This document shows positions 31,839 to 40,668 of a DNA stretch of 64,000 nt, one piece after another. The notes beneath the pieces are model-generated. The model saw only the letters and a program-made list of their open reading frames with translations, had not been told where the DNA came from and did not search any database. A program made the position numbers and the translations under genes. How positions within the stretch are numbered: the first letter of the stretch is position 1; the number at the start of each line of letters is the position of its first letter. The stretch is from Bacillota bacterium (lineage in GTDB: Bacteria; Bacillota; Clostridia; Christensenellales; UMGS416). The stretch spans positions 1 to 64,000 of the forward strand of contig JAEYPH010000086.1 of NCBI GenBank assembly GCA_023410875.1. The letters are read 5' to 3'.

Positions 31839-31841
31839 AAG

Positions 31842-31860
31842 ATGTCGCACAATGTCGCAC
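31842..31860. promoter_or_regulatory. ATGTCGCAC tandem repeat upstream of the packaging genes
   Basis: Two copies of ATGTCGCAC with a 10-base period (31842-31850, 31852-31860), one helical turn, followed by a possible -10-like GATAAAT. The spacing suggests binding by the late regulator encoded just upstream. Confidence 0.5.
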
Positions 31861-31886
31861 CAATCTGTGATAAATTGTAAGCTGTC

Positions 31887-31913
31887 AAAGGCGTCCAGAG
31901 GTGGGCGCCTTTT
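31887..31913 (+). terminator. Possible terminator after the late-regulator gene
   Basis: Stem AAAGGCG/CGCCTTT (31887-31893, 31906-31912) with a short T run. Would end the early transcript. Confidence 0.55.
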
Positions 31914-31935
31914 CCATTGCCTGGGGGTGGGAGTG

Positions 31936-32130
31936 ATGGAAGATGCATCGCTGGACAAGCAAGGCAAGTTGATCCACTGGACTGAAACGCCGAAGTGCAC
32001 CGAGTGCTTTTATCACGCGGACGATGAGGATCGCTGCCGGCTGCAGCGTTGCCGGTGGCGTGACAAGCGGCCCAGCGAATACGGTGAGCGCCAGCGGATC
32101 ACACGGCCGAGTAATGGCCATGCCAGGTGA
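31936..32130 (+). CDS. Small Cys-rich phage protein (64 residues)
   Basis: ATG 31936 follows GGGGGTGGGAG. Contains CTECFYHADDEDRCRLQRCRW, four Cys that may bind zinc. Overlaps the start of the HNH gene by 17 bases. No family recognised. Confidence 0.55.
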   Translation: MEDASLDKQGKLIHWTETPKCTECFYHADDEDRCRLQRCRWRDKRPSEYGERQRITRPSNGHAR

Positions 32131-32350
32131 TCCGCACTACTGGTCAAAGAAGCATCGCGAGTGGCGCGCCGCTGTACTGCGCAAGGATAAATACCTTTGC
32201 CAGGAGTGCCTGCGATACGGCAAGAGGGTGGCGGCAACCCATGCTCACCACATCAAATCAAGGGAGCAATACCCAGAGCTACAGTACGTCGTGAGCAACG
32301 GCAGGTCGCTGTGCACGCCATGCCACAACATCGTTGAGCCACGCAGTTGA
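32114..32350 (+). CDS. Terminase-linked HNH endonuclease
   Basis: 78 residues. HNH pattern: CQECLRYGKR near 28-37, HAHHIKSREQ near 42-51, NGRSLCTPCHN near 61-71. Small HNH proteins directly before the small terminase subunit assist cos cleavage in HK97-like phages. ATG 32114; an upstream extension is not needed. Confidence 0.85.
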   Translation: MAMPGDPHYWSKKHREWRAAVLRKDKYLCQECLRYGKRVAATHAHHIKSREQYPELQYVVSNGRSLCTPCHNIVEPRS

Positions 32351-32459
32351 GGGCATCCCCCCCACCTGCGAGAGCAAAATTTAGGGCCCGGACAGCCGGA
32401 GTGGGTAAACACTTCCCTCTCCGGGAGTTGCACGGACAATTTTTTAGGGAGGTGATCGC
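32351..32459. other. Intergenic region, cos-site candidate
   Basis: 109 bases between the HNH gene and the small terminase gene. It contains a run of seven C residues (within 32355-32370), GC-rich short repeats and then AT-rich sequence before AGGGAGG. Position next to HNH and P27-type TerS is where cohesive-end sites usually lie. Nothing else is visible. Confidence 0.35.
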
Positions 32460-32822
32460 ATGGCAAAACCGCATGAAACCTATACCGCAGATGCGGTCGC
32501 CCGAATGACCGCCCTTGGGTTGTACAAAAAAGAGTTCATGCCGGCAATCAATCGTTATGCGGATCTGCAGGAGCAATACGACATATTGACGGCTCGATGG
32601 AAACGCGAACGGTATCGGGTGTATGTCAAAACCGTTGGTGAAGCGCCGAGCAAAAGGAACCCGCTGTGTGTGGCCATTGAAGCTCTGCGCAAGGACCTGA
32701 CGGCGCTGGAAACCATACTGGGGCTGACGCCGCAGGGGTTGCTGAAAGCGGATGACGCCGCTTTCGCCCAAAAGAAGTCCAGCCCGTTGGCAGACGTGCT
32801 TAAGGGGCTGAACGCCGGATGA
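32460..32822 (+). CDS. terS: Terminase small subunit (P27 family)
   Basis: 120 residues: helical DNA-recognition protein of P27-type packaging motors, with ALGLYKKEFMPAINRYADLQEQYD near 18-41 and a C-terminal helix. GGGAGGTG precedes the ATG. Overlaps the large subunit by four bases. Confidence 0.85.
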   Translation: MAKPHETYTADAVARMTALGLYKKEFMPAINRYADLQEQYDILTARWKRERYRVYVKTVGEAPSKRNPLCVAIEALRKDLTALETILGLTPQGLLKADDAAFAQKKSSPLADVLKGLNAG

Positions 32823-34627
32823 CGCTCAAGGGCAAGTATGCGGCGGAGGTCCTGGCATACGCAGAGGCAGTGGCGACCGGCAAGATCACCGCCAACAAGT
32901 ACCGCGTCAAAGGGTGCCAGCGGTTCCTGATGATGCTGGCCAGCGGCAAATACGACATCCGATCCAAGGATGCGGACTTCGTTGTCGGCGCCATCGAACG
33001 GACCTTTCGCCATCGGCAAGGCGAGGCGTTGGACGGAACGCCGATGCGCGGGCAACCCTTCCTGCTGGAGCCATGGGAAAAGCTGTGCGTCTACGGAATG
33101 CTGGTCTTTTTCTTCAAGGGAACCGATGAACGCCTGGTCAAAGAGGCGTTCATTTTTATTCCGCGCAAAAACTCCAAGACCCTGTTTGTGTCCGCCTTGG
33201 CGTGGGCGCTAGGCCTTCTGGAGATGGCGTCCGGTTCCAAGGTATACGTGGTGGCGGCTGTGCTCAAGCAGGCCATGGAGACCTTCGACAACTGGAACTA
33301 CAACGTGACGCAGGTGTGGTACACCGGCGCGCGGGCGGCGAAGGCGGACGGCTGGCGCATCTTGGACAACAACATGGCGCATAGCATCTCCAACGACGAC
33401 CTGGGCGGCGGGTCCATCCACCTGGAGGCAATGGCGGGCAACGAAAAGGCCCACGATTCCTTCAACTGCAACATCGCCATCATCGACGAGATGCAGGCGC
33501 TCGCGAGCCCGCAGGAATACAATCGGTTCAAGGAAGCGCAGAAGGCCTACACCAACAAGCTGACCATCGGCATCACGACCGCCGGCGACGATCCAGTGGG
33601 GTTCTGCGCCCAGCACCTGAAATACTGCGAGGGCATCCTCGACGGGCTGTATGAGGATGACGCCATGTTCTGCTTCCTGTGCATGGCGGACGAAGATGAG
33701 AACGGCAACGTGGATTATCTGAACGCGGTGCAGCACGAGAAGGCGAACCCCAACTATGGCGTGACGATACGGCCCAGAGACATGGAGCGCGATGCGCAGA
33801 TCGCCCAAAACGACCCGCAGAAGCGCAAGGACTTCCTGACCCGCTCGCTCAACATCTTCGTGTCCAGCATGAAGGCGTATTTTAACCTGGCGGAGTTCCA
33901 GGCGTCCAATCGGAAGGCCGGGGAGATCTTGGGCCTGCCGTCGGCACCATCGAGGGCAAACGCCGCACAGCGGGCTGCGTGGCTGGACGATATTTACAAG
34001 CGCTTGGCGAAGCTGCCAATCAACTGGTACGGCGGTGCGGATCTCTCCAAGCTGCACGACCTGACCACGTCGGCAATGCACGGCCGCTACAAGAATGTGG
34101 ATATCGCCATCACCCATGCGTGGTTCCCAATTGTGGCCGCCCACCGAAAAGCCGACGAGGACAACATACCGCTGTTCGGTTGGGCCGACGACGGTTGGTT
34201 GACGATGAGCAACAACCCGACGGTCAACCATGCCGAGGTCGTGCAGTGGTTCGTAGACATGCGCAAGCGAGGCTTCAAGATCAAGCAGATTGGCCATGAC
34301 CGCAAGTTCTGCCGGGAATATTTCATCGGCATGAAGAAAGCCGGCTTCGCGGTGGTGGATCAGCCGCAATATTTCTACAAGAAAAACGAGGGCTTTCGTC
34401 AGATTGAAACACAGGCCAAGGACGGCCTTTTTTATTACCTGGGATCCGAGGCTTACGAGTACTGCCTGGTTAACGTGAGGGCCATCGAGAAGACCGATGA
34501 CATGATCCAGTACGAGAAAATCCAGCCGGAGCACCGCATCGACATTTTCGATGCCGATGTTTTTGCGACCATCCGTATGCTGGAGGATCTGGAAAAATCA
34601 AATAACGCCCAGCAATGGCTGGAATGA
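32819..34627 (+). CDS. terL: Terminase large subunit
   Basis: 602-residue packaging motor. Residues about 105-120 hold the Walker A-like PRKNSKTLFVSAL, residues about 216-226 the Walker B-like NIAIIDEMQAL, and the C-terminal half holds the nuclease acids including WYGGADLSKLHDLT near 402-415. HK97-type DNA packaging. Overlap ATGA with terS. Confidence 0.95.
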   Translation: MTLKGKYAAEVLAYAEAVATGKITANKYRVKGCQRFLMMLASGKYDIRSKDADFVVGAIERTFRHRQGEALDGTPMRGQPFLLEPWEKLCVYGMLVFFFKGTDERLVKEAFIFIPRKNSKTLFVSALAWALGLLEMASGSKVYVVAAVLKQAMETFDNWNYNVTQVWYTGARAAKADGWRILDNNMAHSISNDDLGGGSIHLEAMAGNEKAHDSFNCNIAIIDEMQALASPQEYNRFKEAQKAYTNKLTIGITTAGDDPVGFCAQHLKYCEGILDGLYEDDAMFCFLCMADEDENGNVDYLNAVQHEKANPNYGVTIRPRDMERDAQIAQNDPQKRKDFLTRSLNIFVSSMKAYFNLAEFQASNRKAGEILGLPSAPSRANAAQRAAWLDDIYKRLAKLPINWYGGADLSKLHDLTTSAMHGRYKNVDIAITHAWFPIVAAHRKADEDNIPLFGWADDGWLTMSNNPTVNHAEVVQWFVDMRKRGFKIKQIGHDRKFCREYFIGMKKAGFAVVDQPQYFYKKNEGFRQIETQAKDGLFYYLGSEAYEYCLVNVRAIEKTDDMIQYEKIQPEHRIDIFDADVFATIRMLEDLEKSNNAQQWLE

Positions 34628-34636
34628 GGTGATTGA

Positions 34637-35851
34637 TTGAGCAAGAAAAGGCGAACACCGAAAAACCGAGGTGCTCCGGCGCCGGCCGTCAAGCGCAGCG
34701 ATGCGATTTCCACATGGCTATGTTCCCAGGACGCATACCGCATCCTTGCGGGGAGCGGCTATACCCCGCTATCCAATGTCCCGGAAGTGCGAATGTGCGC
34801 CCACATCTACGCCGACTTGATCAGCAGCATGACGCTTTACCTGATGCAGAACACAGACAAGGGCGACGTGCGGGTGAAGAACGCGCTGAGCTATAAGCTC
34901 GACGTGGAGCCCAACCGCCTTATGACCCGCAAGACGTTCATGCACAATCTGGTATCGGTGCTGATGCTTCCAGGCGAGGGCAACCAGGTCACCTATCCGC
35001 GCTTCACGGCCGACGGACTGCTGGACAACCTGGATCCGCTGAAACCTTCCCAGGTGAGCTTCCATGATACAACCGACGGACGCAACTACGAGGTGCGCTA
35101 TGGGGCGCAACACTACACGCCGGATGAGGTACTGCACTTCACGATCAACCCGGACCCGGAGCGCCCATGGGTGGGCACAGGCTTCAAGGCGGTGCTCAAG
35201 GATGTTGTGGCAGGGCTGAGGCAGGCAGGGGCAACTAAGAAGGCCATCCTGGAATCTCCGGCACCTTCCATCATCGTGAAGGTTGATGGCCTGACCGAGG
35301 AGTTCTCCAACACCGAGGGCCGCAAGAAGCTCCGCGCCCAGTACATCGACTCCAGCGAAAACGGTGAGCCATGGTTTATTCCGGCGGAGGCCTTCGAGGT
35401 CCAGCAGGTCAAACCGCTCACGCTCAAGGATCTGGCCCTGGCCGACAACATCGAGCTGGATAAGCGCACCGTGGCCGGCATCTTCGGCGTCCCGCCGTTC
35501 CTGGTGGGTGTCGGTGCCTTCAACGCTGCGGAATTCAACCACTTCATTGGCTCCCGGGTCATGCCGCTGGCCAAGAGCATAGAGCAGGAGCTCACCCGGA
35601 AGCTCATCATTTCGCCTTCCATGTATCTGCGGTTCAATCCCCGCAGCCTCTACTCCTACAGCCTGACCGACATCAGCACCATCGGCGGGGAAATGACCGA
35701 CCGCATGGCGATGACCCGCAATGAGTGGCGCGACTGGATCGGGCTGGAGCCCCGCGACGACATGGAGGAGCTGCTGGGACTGGAGAACTACATACCGGTG
35801 TCCATGCTCGGGAAGCAAAAAAAGCTGACAGGAGGCGATGGCAATGCCTGA
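34637..35851 (+). CDS. HK97-family portal protein
   Basis: 404 residues forming the dodecameric head portal. Family segments: PEVRMCAHIYADLISSMTLYL near 50-70, LLPGEGNQ-like loop, and GIFGVPPFLVGVGAFNAAEFNHF near 282-304. The start is TTG 34637 with GAGGTG six bases upstream. Overlaps the protease gene by eight bases. Confidence 0.93.
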   Translation: MSKKRRTPKNRGAPAPAVKRSDAISTWLCSQDAYRILAGSGYTPLSNVPEVRMCAHIYADLISSMTLYLMQNTDKGDVRVKNALSYKLDVEPNRLMTRKTFMHNLVSVLMLPGEGNQVTYPRFTADGLLDNLDPLKPSQVSFHDTTDGRNYEVRYGAQHYTPDEVLHFTINPDPERPWVGTGFKAVLKDVVAGLRQAGATKKAILESPAPSIIVKVDGLTEEFSNTEGRKKLRAQYIDSSENGEPWFIPAEAFEVQQVKPLTLKDLALADNIELDKRTVAGIFGVPPFLVGVGAFNAAEFNHFIGSRVMPLAKSIEQELTRKLIISPSMYLRFNPRSLYSYSLTDISTIGGEMTDRMAMTRNEWRDWIGLEPRDDMEELLGLENYIPVSMLGKQKKLTGGDGNA

Positions 35852-36434
35852 ACCCAACCGCGCGCTGCGCCAGGTGCGCAGCACACAAACACAATTCCGA
35901 GCCTCCCGGGCAGAGAACGGAGAGCTGCACATCACTGGGCACTTCGCCGTGTTCGGCAGCAACTACGAGCTGTGGCCCGGGGCCACCGAGAGCGTGGCGC
36001 CCACGGCGTTCGACGGCGCACTGGAAGACGATATCCGCGGCCTGATTGACCATGAGACGCGCCTGGTACTGGGACGCAACAAGGCCGGCACGCTGACGCT
36101 CAAGGTCGATGGAAAGGGCTTGTGGGGGGACATCGTCGTCAACCAGAGCGACCAGGACGCCATGAACCTTTATGCCCGCGTGGAGCGCGGAGACGTAGAC
36201 CAGTGCTCCTTTGGCTTCGACATTCTGGAAGAGGAGACCGAATGGAGGCCAGATGGATCCGTGCACTGGACCATTAAGCGGGTCAAGCTCTATGAAGTCT
36301 CCGTCGTCACCTTCCCAGCTTACGAGGACACCAGCGTCGAGGCCCGCCGGCGCGACTACGACCAGAACAAGACCCGCCAAACGCAGGCCTGGCGGGAGCA
36401 GATGAAAGCGAGGTATTGCAAGCATGGCAGTTAA
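35844..36434 (+). CDS. HK97-family prohead protease
   Basis: 196-residue maturation protease (U35). Catalytic His in GLIDHE near 65-70 and Ser in QCSFGF near 117-122. Cleaves scaffold parts of the capsid protein. ATG 35844 chosen: AGGAGG lies 8 bases upstream, while ATG 35838 would be only two bases away. Overlaps the capsid gene by 11 bases. Confidence 0.9.
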   Translation: MPEPNRALRQVRSTQTQFRASRAENGELHITGHFAVFGSNYELWPGATESVAPTAFDGALEDDIRGLIDHETRLVLGRNKAGTLTLKVDGKGLWGDIVVNQSDQDAMNLYARVERGDVDQCSFGFDILEEETEWRPDGSVHWTIKRVKLYEVSVVTFPAYEDTSVEARRRDYDQNKTRQTQAWREQMKARYCKHGS

Positions 36435-38115
36435 GCAGCTGATGCTGAGGATGCGGCTCAAGGACAAGCGGGCCGCGCTGGAGGCGCTGCGCGCCAAGGA
36501 CACCGACTTCGCGCAGCGCCGGGCGGCGCTGGCGACCCGCGAGGCTGAACTGGCAACGTCCATCGAAGAGGCATCCACCGATGAGGAGAAGGCCGCGGTG
36601 GAAACCGAGGGCGCCGCCATTGAGGCCGAGGAAACCCAGCTCTCCACAGACGAGGCGGCCCATGAGGACGCTAAAAAGACCCTGACCGACGAGATCGCCG
36701 ACCTGGAGCGCCAGCTGGCCGATCTGGACGCCAACGCCCCCACGGGCAACCCAACCGACAACCCGCCCGCCGAAAACGCGGAGCGCAATGAAAGGACGGA
36801 GAAGAGAACAATGATCCATCGTGCCATGGCCATGCTGGGCGCGACTCACACGGAGCGCGCCGCTTTCGTTGCCCGTCAGGACGTAAAGGAGTTCCTGCTG
36901 CGCCTGCGGGCCTTCCGCTCGGAAAGCCGCGCTGTGACCGGCGGCGAGTTGGGTATCCCCACCGTGATCCTGGAAATGCTCCGGGACAACATCAACCGCT
37001 ACTCCAAGCTGATCACCCGCGTGCGCCTGAAGCCCGTGAAGGGTAAGGCGCGCCAGAACCTGGCTGGTACCGTGCCCGAGGGCATCTGGACCGAAGCCGT
37101 GGGCAATCTGAACGAGCTGGCGCTGGCCTTCACGCAGGTGGAGCTGGATGGCTACAAGGTGGGCGGCTACCTGGTCATCCCCAACTCGACCATCGAGGAC
37201 AGCGATGACATCGCGCTGGCTGCCGAGGTGCTGGACGCGCTGGGTCAGGCTGTGGGCTACGGTGTGGATAAGGCCATCCCTTATGGCACCGGCACAAAGA
37301 TGCCCGTGGGCTTCATCACCCGCCTGGCACAGACCGCCCAGCCCAGCAACTGGGGCGCGAACCAGGGTACCTGGACGGACCTGCACACGTCCAACGTGAT
37401 CACACTGAATATCGACGGCACCACCGGCGCGGCGTTCTTCGCCAGCCTGGTGGAGAAACTGGGCATCGCTGCGCCGAACTACACCGATGGCCAGGTGACG
37501 TGGATCATGAACCGCAAGACCCACCTGCACCTGCAAGCCAAGGCGCTGGCATTCGATGCTGCCGCCGCTCTGGTCGCCGGCATGCAGAACACCATGCCGG
37601 TGGTCGGCGGGGACATCGTGGAGTTGGAGTTCATGGCGGACAACGAGATCGCCGGCGGCTTCCTGGGCGCGTACCTGCTGGCTGAGCGCGAGGGTGGTAC
37701 CTTCGCTTCGTCCGACCTGCCGCTGTTCCTGCAGGATCAGACGGCCTTCAAGGGGACGGCCCGCTATGACGGCAAACCGGTTCGCGGCGAGGCTTTCGTG
37801 ATCGTCAGCTTCGACAACACGGCACCGACGACGACCATCAACTTCGCCGCTGACACGGCGAACACCGTCAAGACTCCCACGGCGCTGCCGGTGGCAGGTA
37901 CCTATGCCGGTGCCCAGAGCGTGGCGCTGGCCTGTGAGACGCCCGGCGCGGCGATCTACTACACGGTGGATGGCAGCACGCCGGACGCCACCAAGACCGC
38001 CTACAACGGCCCCATCGCCGTGGCTGCGACCGCGACGATTAAGGCCATTGCGATCAAAGCCGGCATGACGAACTCCGCCGTGCTGAGCGCCACATACACG
38101 ATCAGCGGCGGCTGA
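36424..38115 (+). CDS. Major capsid protein with scaffold domain and Ig-like C terminus
   Basis: 563 residues. N-terminal 1-125 is a charged, coiled-coil delta (scaffold) domain; 130-460 is the HK97 fold (RLKPVKGKARQNLAGTVPEG and LVIPNSTIEDSDDIALAAEVLDALGQAVG); the last 80 residues form a chitobiase-type Ig-like module (ACETPGAAIYYTVDGSTPD), a likely surface decoration. An internal ATG at 36811 (codon 130) with AAGGACGGAG before it could give a scaffold-free product. Confidence 0.93.
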   Translation: MAVKQLMLRMRLKDKRAALEALRAKDTDFAQRRAALATREAELATSIEEASTDEEKAAVETEGAAIEAEETQLSTDEAAHEDAKKTLTDEIADLERQLADLDANAPTGNPTDNPPAENAERNERTEKRTMIHRAMAMLGATHTERAAFVARQDVKEFLLRLRAFRSESRAVTGGELGIPTVILEMLRDNINRYSKLITRVRLKPVKGKARQNLAGTVPEGIWTEAVGNLNELALAFTQVELDGYKVGGYLVIPNSTIEDSDDIALAAEVLDALGQAVGYGVDKAIPYGTGTKMPVGFITRLAQTAQPSNWGANQGTWTDLHTSNVITLNIDGTTGAAFFASLVEKLGIAAPNYTDGQVTWIMNRKTHLHLQAKALAFDAAAALVAGMQNTMPVVGGDIVELEFMADNEIAGGFLGAYLLAEREGGTFASSDLPLFLQDQTAFKGTARYDGKPVRGEAFVIVSFDNTAPTTTINFAADTANTVKTPTALPVAGTYAGAQSVALACETPGAAIYYTVDGSTPDATKTAYNGPIAVAATATIKAIAIKAGMTNSAVLSATYTISGG

Positions 38116-38127
38116 TAGGAGGACGCG

Positions 38128-38373
38128 ATGAAGGTCAAGGTATTGCGCACCTTCGTCGCCTACTCCAAGCAGGTTGAGGCGGGTACTACCGCCGACCTGC
38201 CGGAAGAGGTGGCCGCGAGGGTGATCGCCGCCGGCTGGGCCGCGCCGGCGGAGCTACACGGGACCGAGTGGCCCAAGCACGTGGGCGGCGGTTACTACCA
38301 GCTGTCCAACGGCGAAAAGATCAAGGGCAAGGACGAAGCGGCCGAAGCCCAGGCCAAGATCGACAAGGGGTGA
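38128..38373 (+). CDS. Small head-completion-region protein
   Basis: 81 residues, GGAGG before the ATG. Begins with a strand-rich segment (MKVKVLRTFVAYSKQVEAGT) and a helix; such small proteins often follow the capsid gene. Function not known. Confidence 0.65.
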   Translation: MKVKVLRTFVAYSKQVEAGTTADLPEEVAARVIAAGWAAPAELHGTEWPKHVGGGYYQLSNGEKIKGKDEAAEAQAKIDKG

Positions 38374-38377
38374 TTCC

Positions 38378-38686
38378 ATGGCTTACACCGAGGAGACGGT
38401 CCTGGGCATCCTGAAGGCTCGCCTGAACCGGCTGCCGACGGACACGAGCCTGGATACCTATCTCAAGCAACGCGTTGCCGCCGCTGACGAAAAGCTCGCC
38501 AGCGACGGCATCCATCTGATTGCCGCCCGTGTGGCCGACCAGGTGCTCTTAGCCGATTACACGGCCTGGCAGCACAACAGCCGAGACCAGCAGACAGGCA
38601 TGCCGCGGTGGCTGCAGCTGGCCGTGCGGGAGCGCTGGCTGGCGGACAAGCGGCTGAACGAGGAGGCGGCGCAGAGTGATTCTTGA
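38378..38686 (+). CDS. Head-tail connector protein (gp6-like)
   Basis: 102 helical residues with TYLKQRVAAADEKLASDGIHL and a C-terminal RWLQLAVRERWLADKRLNEE, fitting the first head-tail adaptor of HK97-type phages, which stacks below the portal. Overlaps the next gene by 11 bases. Confidence 0.75.
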   Translation: MAYTEETVLGILKARLNRLPTDTSLDTYLKQRVAAADEKLASDGIHLIAARVADQVLLADYTAWQHNSRDQQTGMPRWLQLAVRERWLADKRLNEEAAQSDS

Positions 38687-39053
38687 CAAGGGTTTCTGCA
38701 CGATCTTCGCCAGGGCCAACACCGCCGCCGCCGGCAACATGCCGACGCTCAAACCGTCGGGCGTCCGCCACCAGAGCTGGTATGGGGAGCTGGACTTCGA
38801 GACGACGCCGGCACGGCCCACCGAGGCCCAGGAGGACGTGGAGATCTCTGCCCGGGTGCGGGTTGTGCAGTGCCGGGCGATCAGCAACCATGATGTGGCA
38901 GTGCTGACCAGCGAGCTGCCGCCGCCGGAGGGCGCCGTGCAGTTCGAGATCATCCGGGCCTTCCACGGCGTGGACTCGGAGAACGGGCAGCCCATCAGCG
39001 ACCTGAGCTTACGGGAGGTGCAGGCCAGCTATGACCTTACCGGAATTCCGTGA
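38676..39053 (+). CDS. Probable head closure protein
   Basis: 125 residues, strand-rich. GTG 38676 with AGGAGGCG upstream. Position two after the capsid (connector, then closure) suggests the stopper/closure ring; no clear motif. Overlaps the next gene by 23 bases. Confidence 0.6.
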   Translation: MILDKGFCTIFARANTAAAGNMPTLKPSGVRHQSWYGELDFETTPARPTEAQEDVEISARVRVVQCRAISNHDVAVLTSELPPPEGAVQFEIIRAFHGVDSENGQPISDLSLREVQASYDLTGIP

Positions 39054-39345
39054 CATTCTCCTGACAGCAGACCCGCTCGCGTCCCATTACTTCTCTACGC
39101 AAACGCCCAACTACACGGTGTGGACGGAGTTCGGAGACAGTGCCATCATGGCCGACGGGCAGCGCCAGGAGGCTGACAAGGCATGGCGCATCCAGGTTGA
39201 CCGCTATACCAAGATCGAGTTCGACCCGATTGAGGACGCCATCCGCGAAGCGCTCAACACCGCCGGCATCCCTTATGAGTACCAATGCGATCCGGACCCG
39301 GAGACCAAATATATCCACCACATTTTCGACTGCGACGTAAGATAG
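39031..39345 (+). CDS. Probable tail terminator/completion protein
   Basis: 104 residues: strands plus the helix FDPIEDAIREALNTAGIPYEYQ near 70-91, similar in size and place to tail-completion proteins. Read with overlap from the closure gene and followed at 9 bases by the tail tube gene. Function by synteny. Confidence 0.6.
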   Translation: MTLPEFRDILLTADPLASHYFSTQTPNYTVWTEFGDSAIMADGQRQEADKAWRIQVDRYTKIEFDPIEDAIREALNTAGIPYEYQCDPDPETKYIHHIFDCDVR

Positions 39346-39354
39346 GAGGCAGCA

Positions 39355-40236
39355 ATGCTCAAGACCATCGATCTGCGCGATCTTCACTTCGCCCCGCTGA
39401 CCAGCGACACCGCCGCCGGCGCGACCTATGGGGCGATGACCAAGATTGCCGGGCTGATCAAAGCCAAGATCACGCCCAAGGGAGAAACGCTCAACCAGTA
39501 CTCCGACGGTGTACTGTCAGACAGCGTGGATTACATCAGCTCATATGAGATTGAGCTCAACCTAACCGACCTGGACATCCCGACACAAGCGGTGTTTCTC
39601 GGTCATACGATCACCGGCGGTGTGATGGTAACCGGCGCGCTTGATCAAGCTCCGTGGCTCGGAATCGCATTCCGCGCCCAGAAGAGTAACAAGAAGTGGC
39701 GCTATGTCAAGATGCTCAAGGGTAAGTTCTCCATCCCCGATGATGAGATGAACACCCGTGAGGACAAGCTCGCCGGACAGACCGCCACCATCAAGGGTGT
39801 GTTCGTTTGCCGTATCTACGACGATAACCTTAAGGAGGTTACCGACGAAGATCAGAGCGATTACAATCCGGCGACCGGCGCCGCGTGGTTCACGGCTTTC
39901 GGAGCTTCTGACACCACGCCGCCCACACTCAGCAGCACAACACCGACGACCAACGCCACCGGCGTTGCTGTGGGCAGCACCTATCAGTGGGCGTTCAGCG
40001 AGGCCATCCAGCCGGGCTGCGTGACCAACGCCAATTTCTTCCTTGCGAAGGATGCCGACGGCGCTGCTGTGGCCGGCACGCTCTCGCTTAGTGGCGACAA
40101 GCAGACGGTCACGTTCACGCCAACCGCCAACCTGTCGGCCGCTACTGCTTATCGGGCCATCTGCACCGTCGGTGTGAGGGACCTGGCCGGCAACGCACTG
40201 GCGGCAAACCAGGTGCGCAAGTTCACCACGGCGTAA
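39355..40236 (+). CDS. Major tail protein with C-terminal Ig-like domain
   Basis: 293 residues. 1-185 is the tail tube part (GATYGAMTKIAGLIKAKITPKGETL, then YEIELNLTDLDIPTQAVFLGH). From about 190 there is a Big_5-type Ig domain starting DTTPPTLSSTTP and ending VRDLAGNALAANQ. The Ig-like module would protrude from the tail surface. Followed by a terminator. Confidence 0.9.
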   Translation: MLKTIDLRDLHFAPLTSDTAAGATYGAMTKIAGLIKAKITPKGETLNQYSDGVLSDSVDYISSYEIELNLTDLDIPTQAVFLGHTITGGVMVTGALDQAPWLGIAFRAQKSNKKWRYVKMLKGKFSIPDDEMNTREDKLAGQTATIKGVFVCRIYDDNLKEVTDEDQSDYNPATGAAWFTAFGASDTTPPTLSSTTPTTNATGVAVGSTYQWAFSEAIQPGCVTNANFFLAKDADGAAVAGTLSLSGDKQTVTFTPTANLSAATAYRAICTVGVRDLAGNALAANQVRKFTTA

Positions 40237-40260
40237 TCAACGGAGTATAGAGTCGATCAG

Positions 40261-40292
40261 ACAGGCGGGAGCATGTGCTCTCGCCTGTTTTT
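40261..40292 (+). terminator. Terminator after the major tail protein gene
   Basis: 13-bp stem (one G-U pair; 40261-40273, 40276-40288) with a T run. Likely lowers expression of the downstream chaperone and tape genes relative to the tube. Confidence 0.8.
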
Positions 40293-40305
40293 GTAGGAGG
40301 GCAAC

Positions 40306-40668
40306 ATGGTTAAGATCAAAATCCCGCAGCATGACGGCAAGGTGAAGCAATACGGTAGCCGGCCGATGTCCTTCGGTTTACAAAAAGCCATCGCCAGGTA
40401 TGGCCGCGAGGCTATGGAAGCTGTGGCCATCGCCAAGGGAGTACAAGGCAAGCAGATCGACATGGACGACGACGCTGATCTGGAGAACCTGCGGCGCATC
40501 ACGGAGGTCAACGCCGCTTTGCAGGAAACCAAAGCGGATATCATCGTGCGTGCCTTCGGCGGCCAGTTCTCGCTCGATGAGCTGGACGAAGTGCCGGCAG
40601 ATGAAATAGATGCTGTAATTGCCGCCCTGCAGGATGAGGCCAACGGTATCGTAAGAAAAAACGGCTGA
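40306..40668 (+). CDS. Tail assembly chaperone G
   Basis: 120 residues, mostly helical (MSFGLQKAIARYGREAMEAVAIA). The short product of the G/GT pair; it binds the tape measure during tail assembly and is absent from virions. The frame ends with TGA at 40666. A slippery A AAA AAC lies two codons before the stop. Confidence 0.85.
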   Translation: MVKIKIPQHDGKVKQYGSRPMSFGLQKAIARYGREAMEAVAIAKGVQGKQIDMDDDADLENLRRITEVNAALQETKADIIVRAFGGQFSLDELDEVPADEIDAVIAALQDEANGIVRKNG

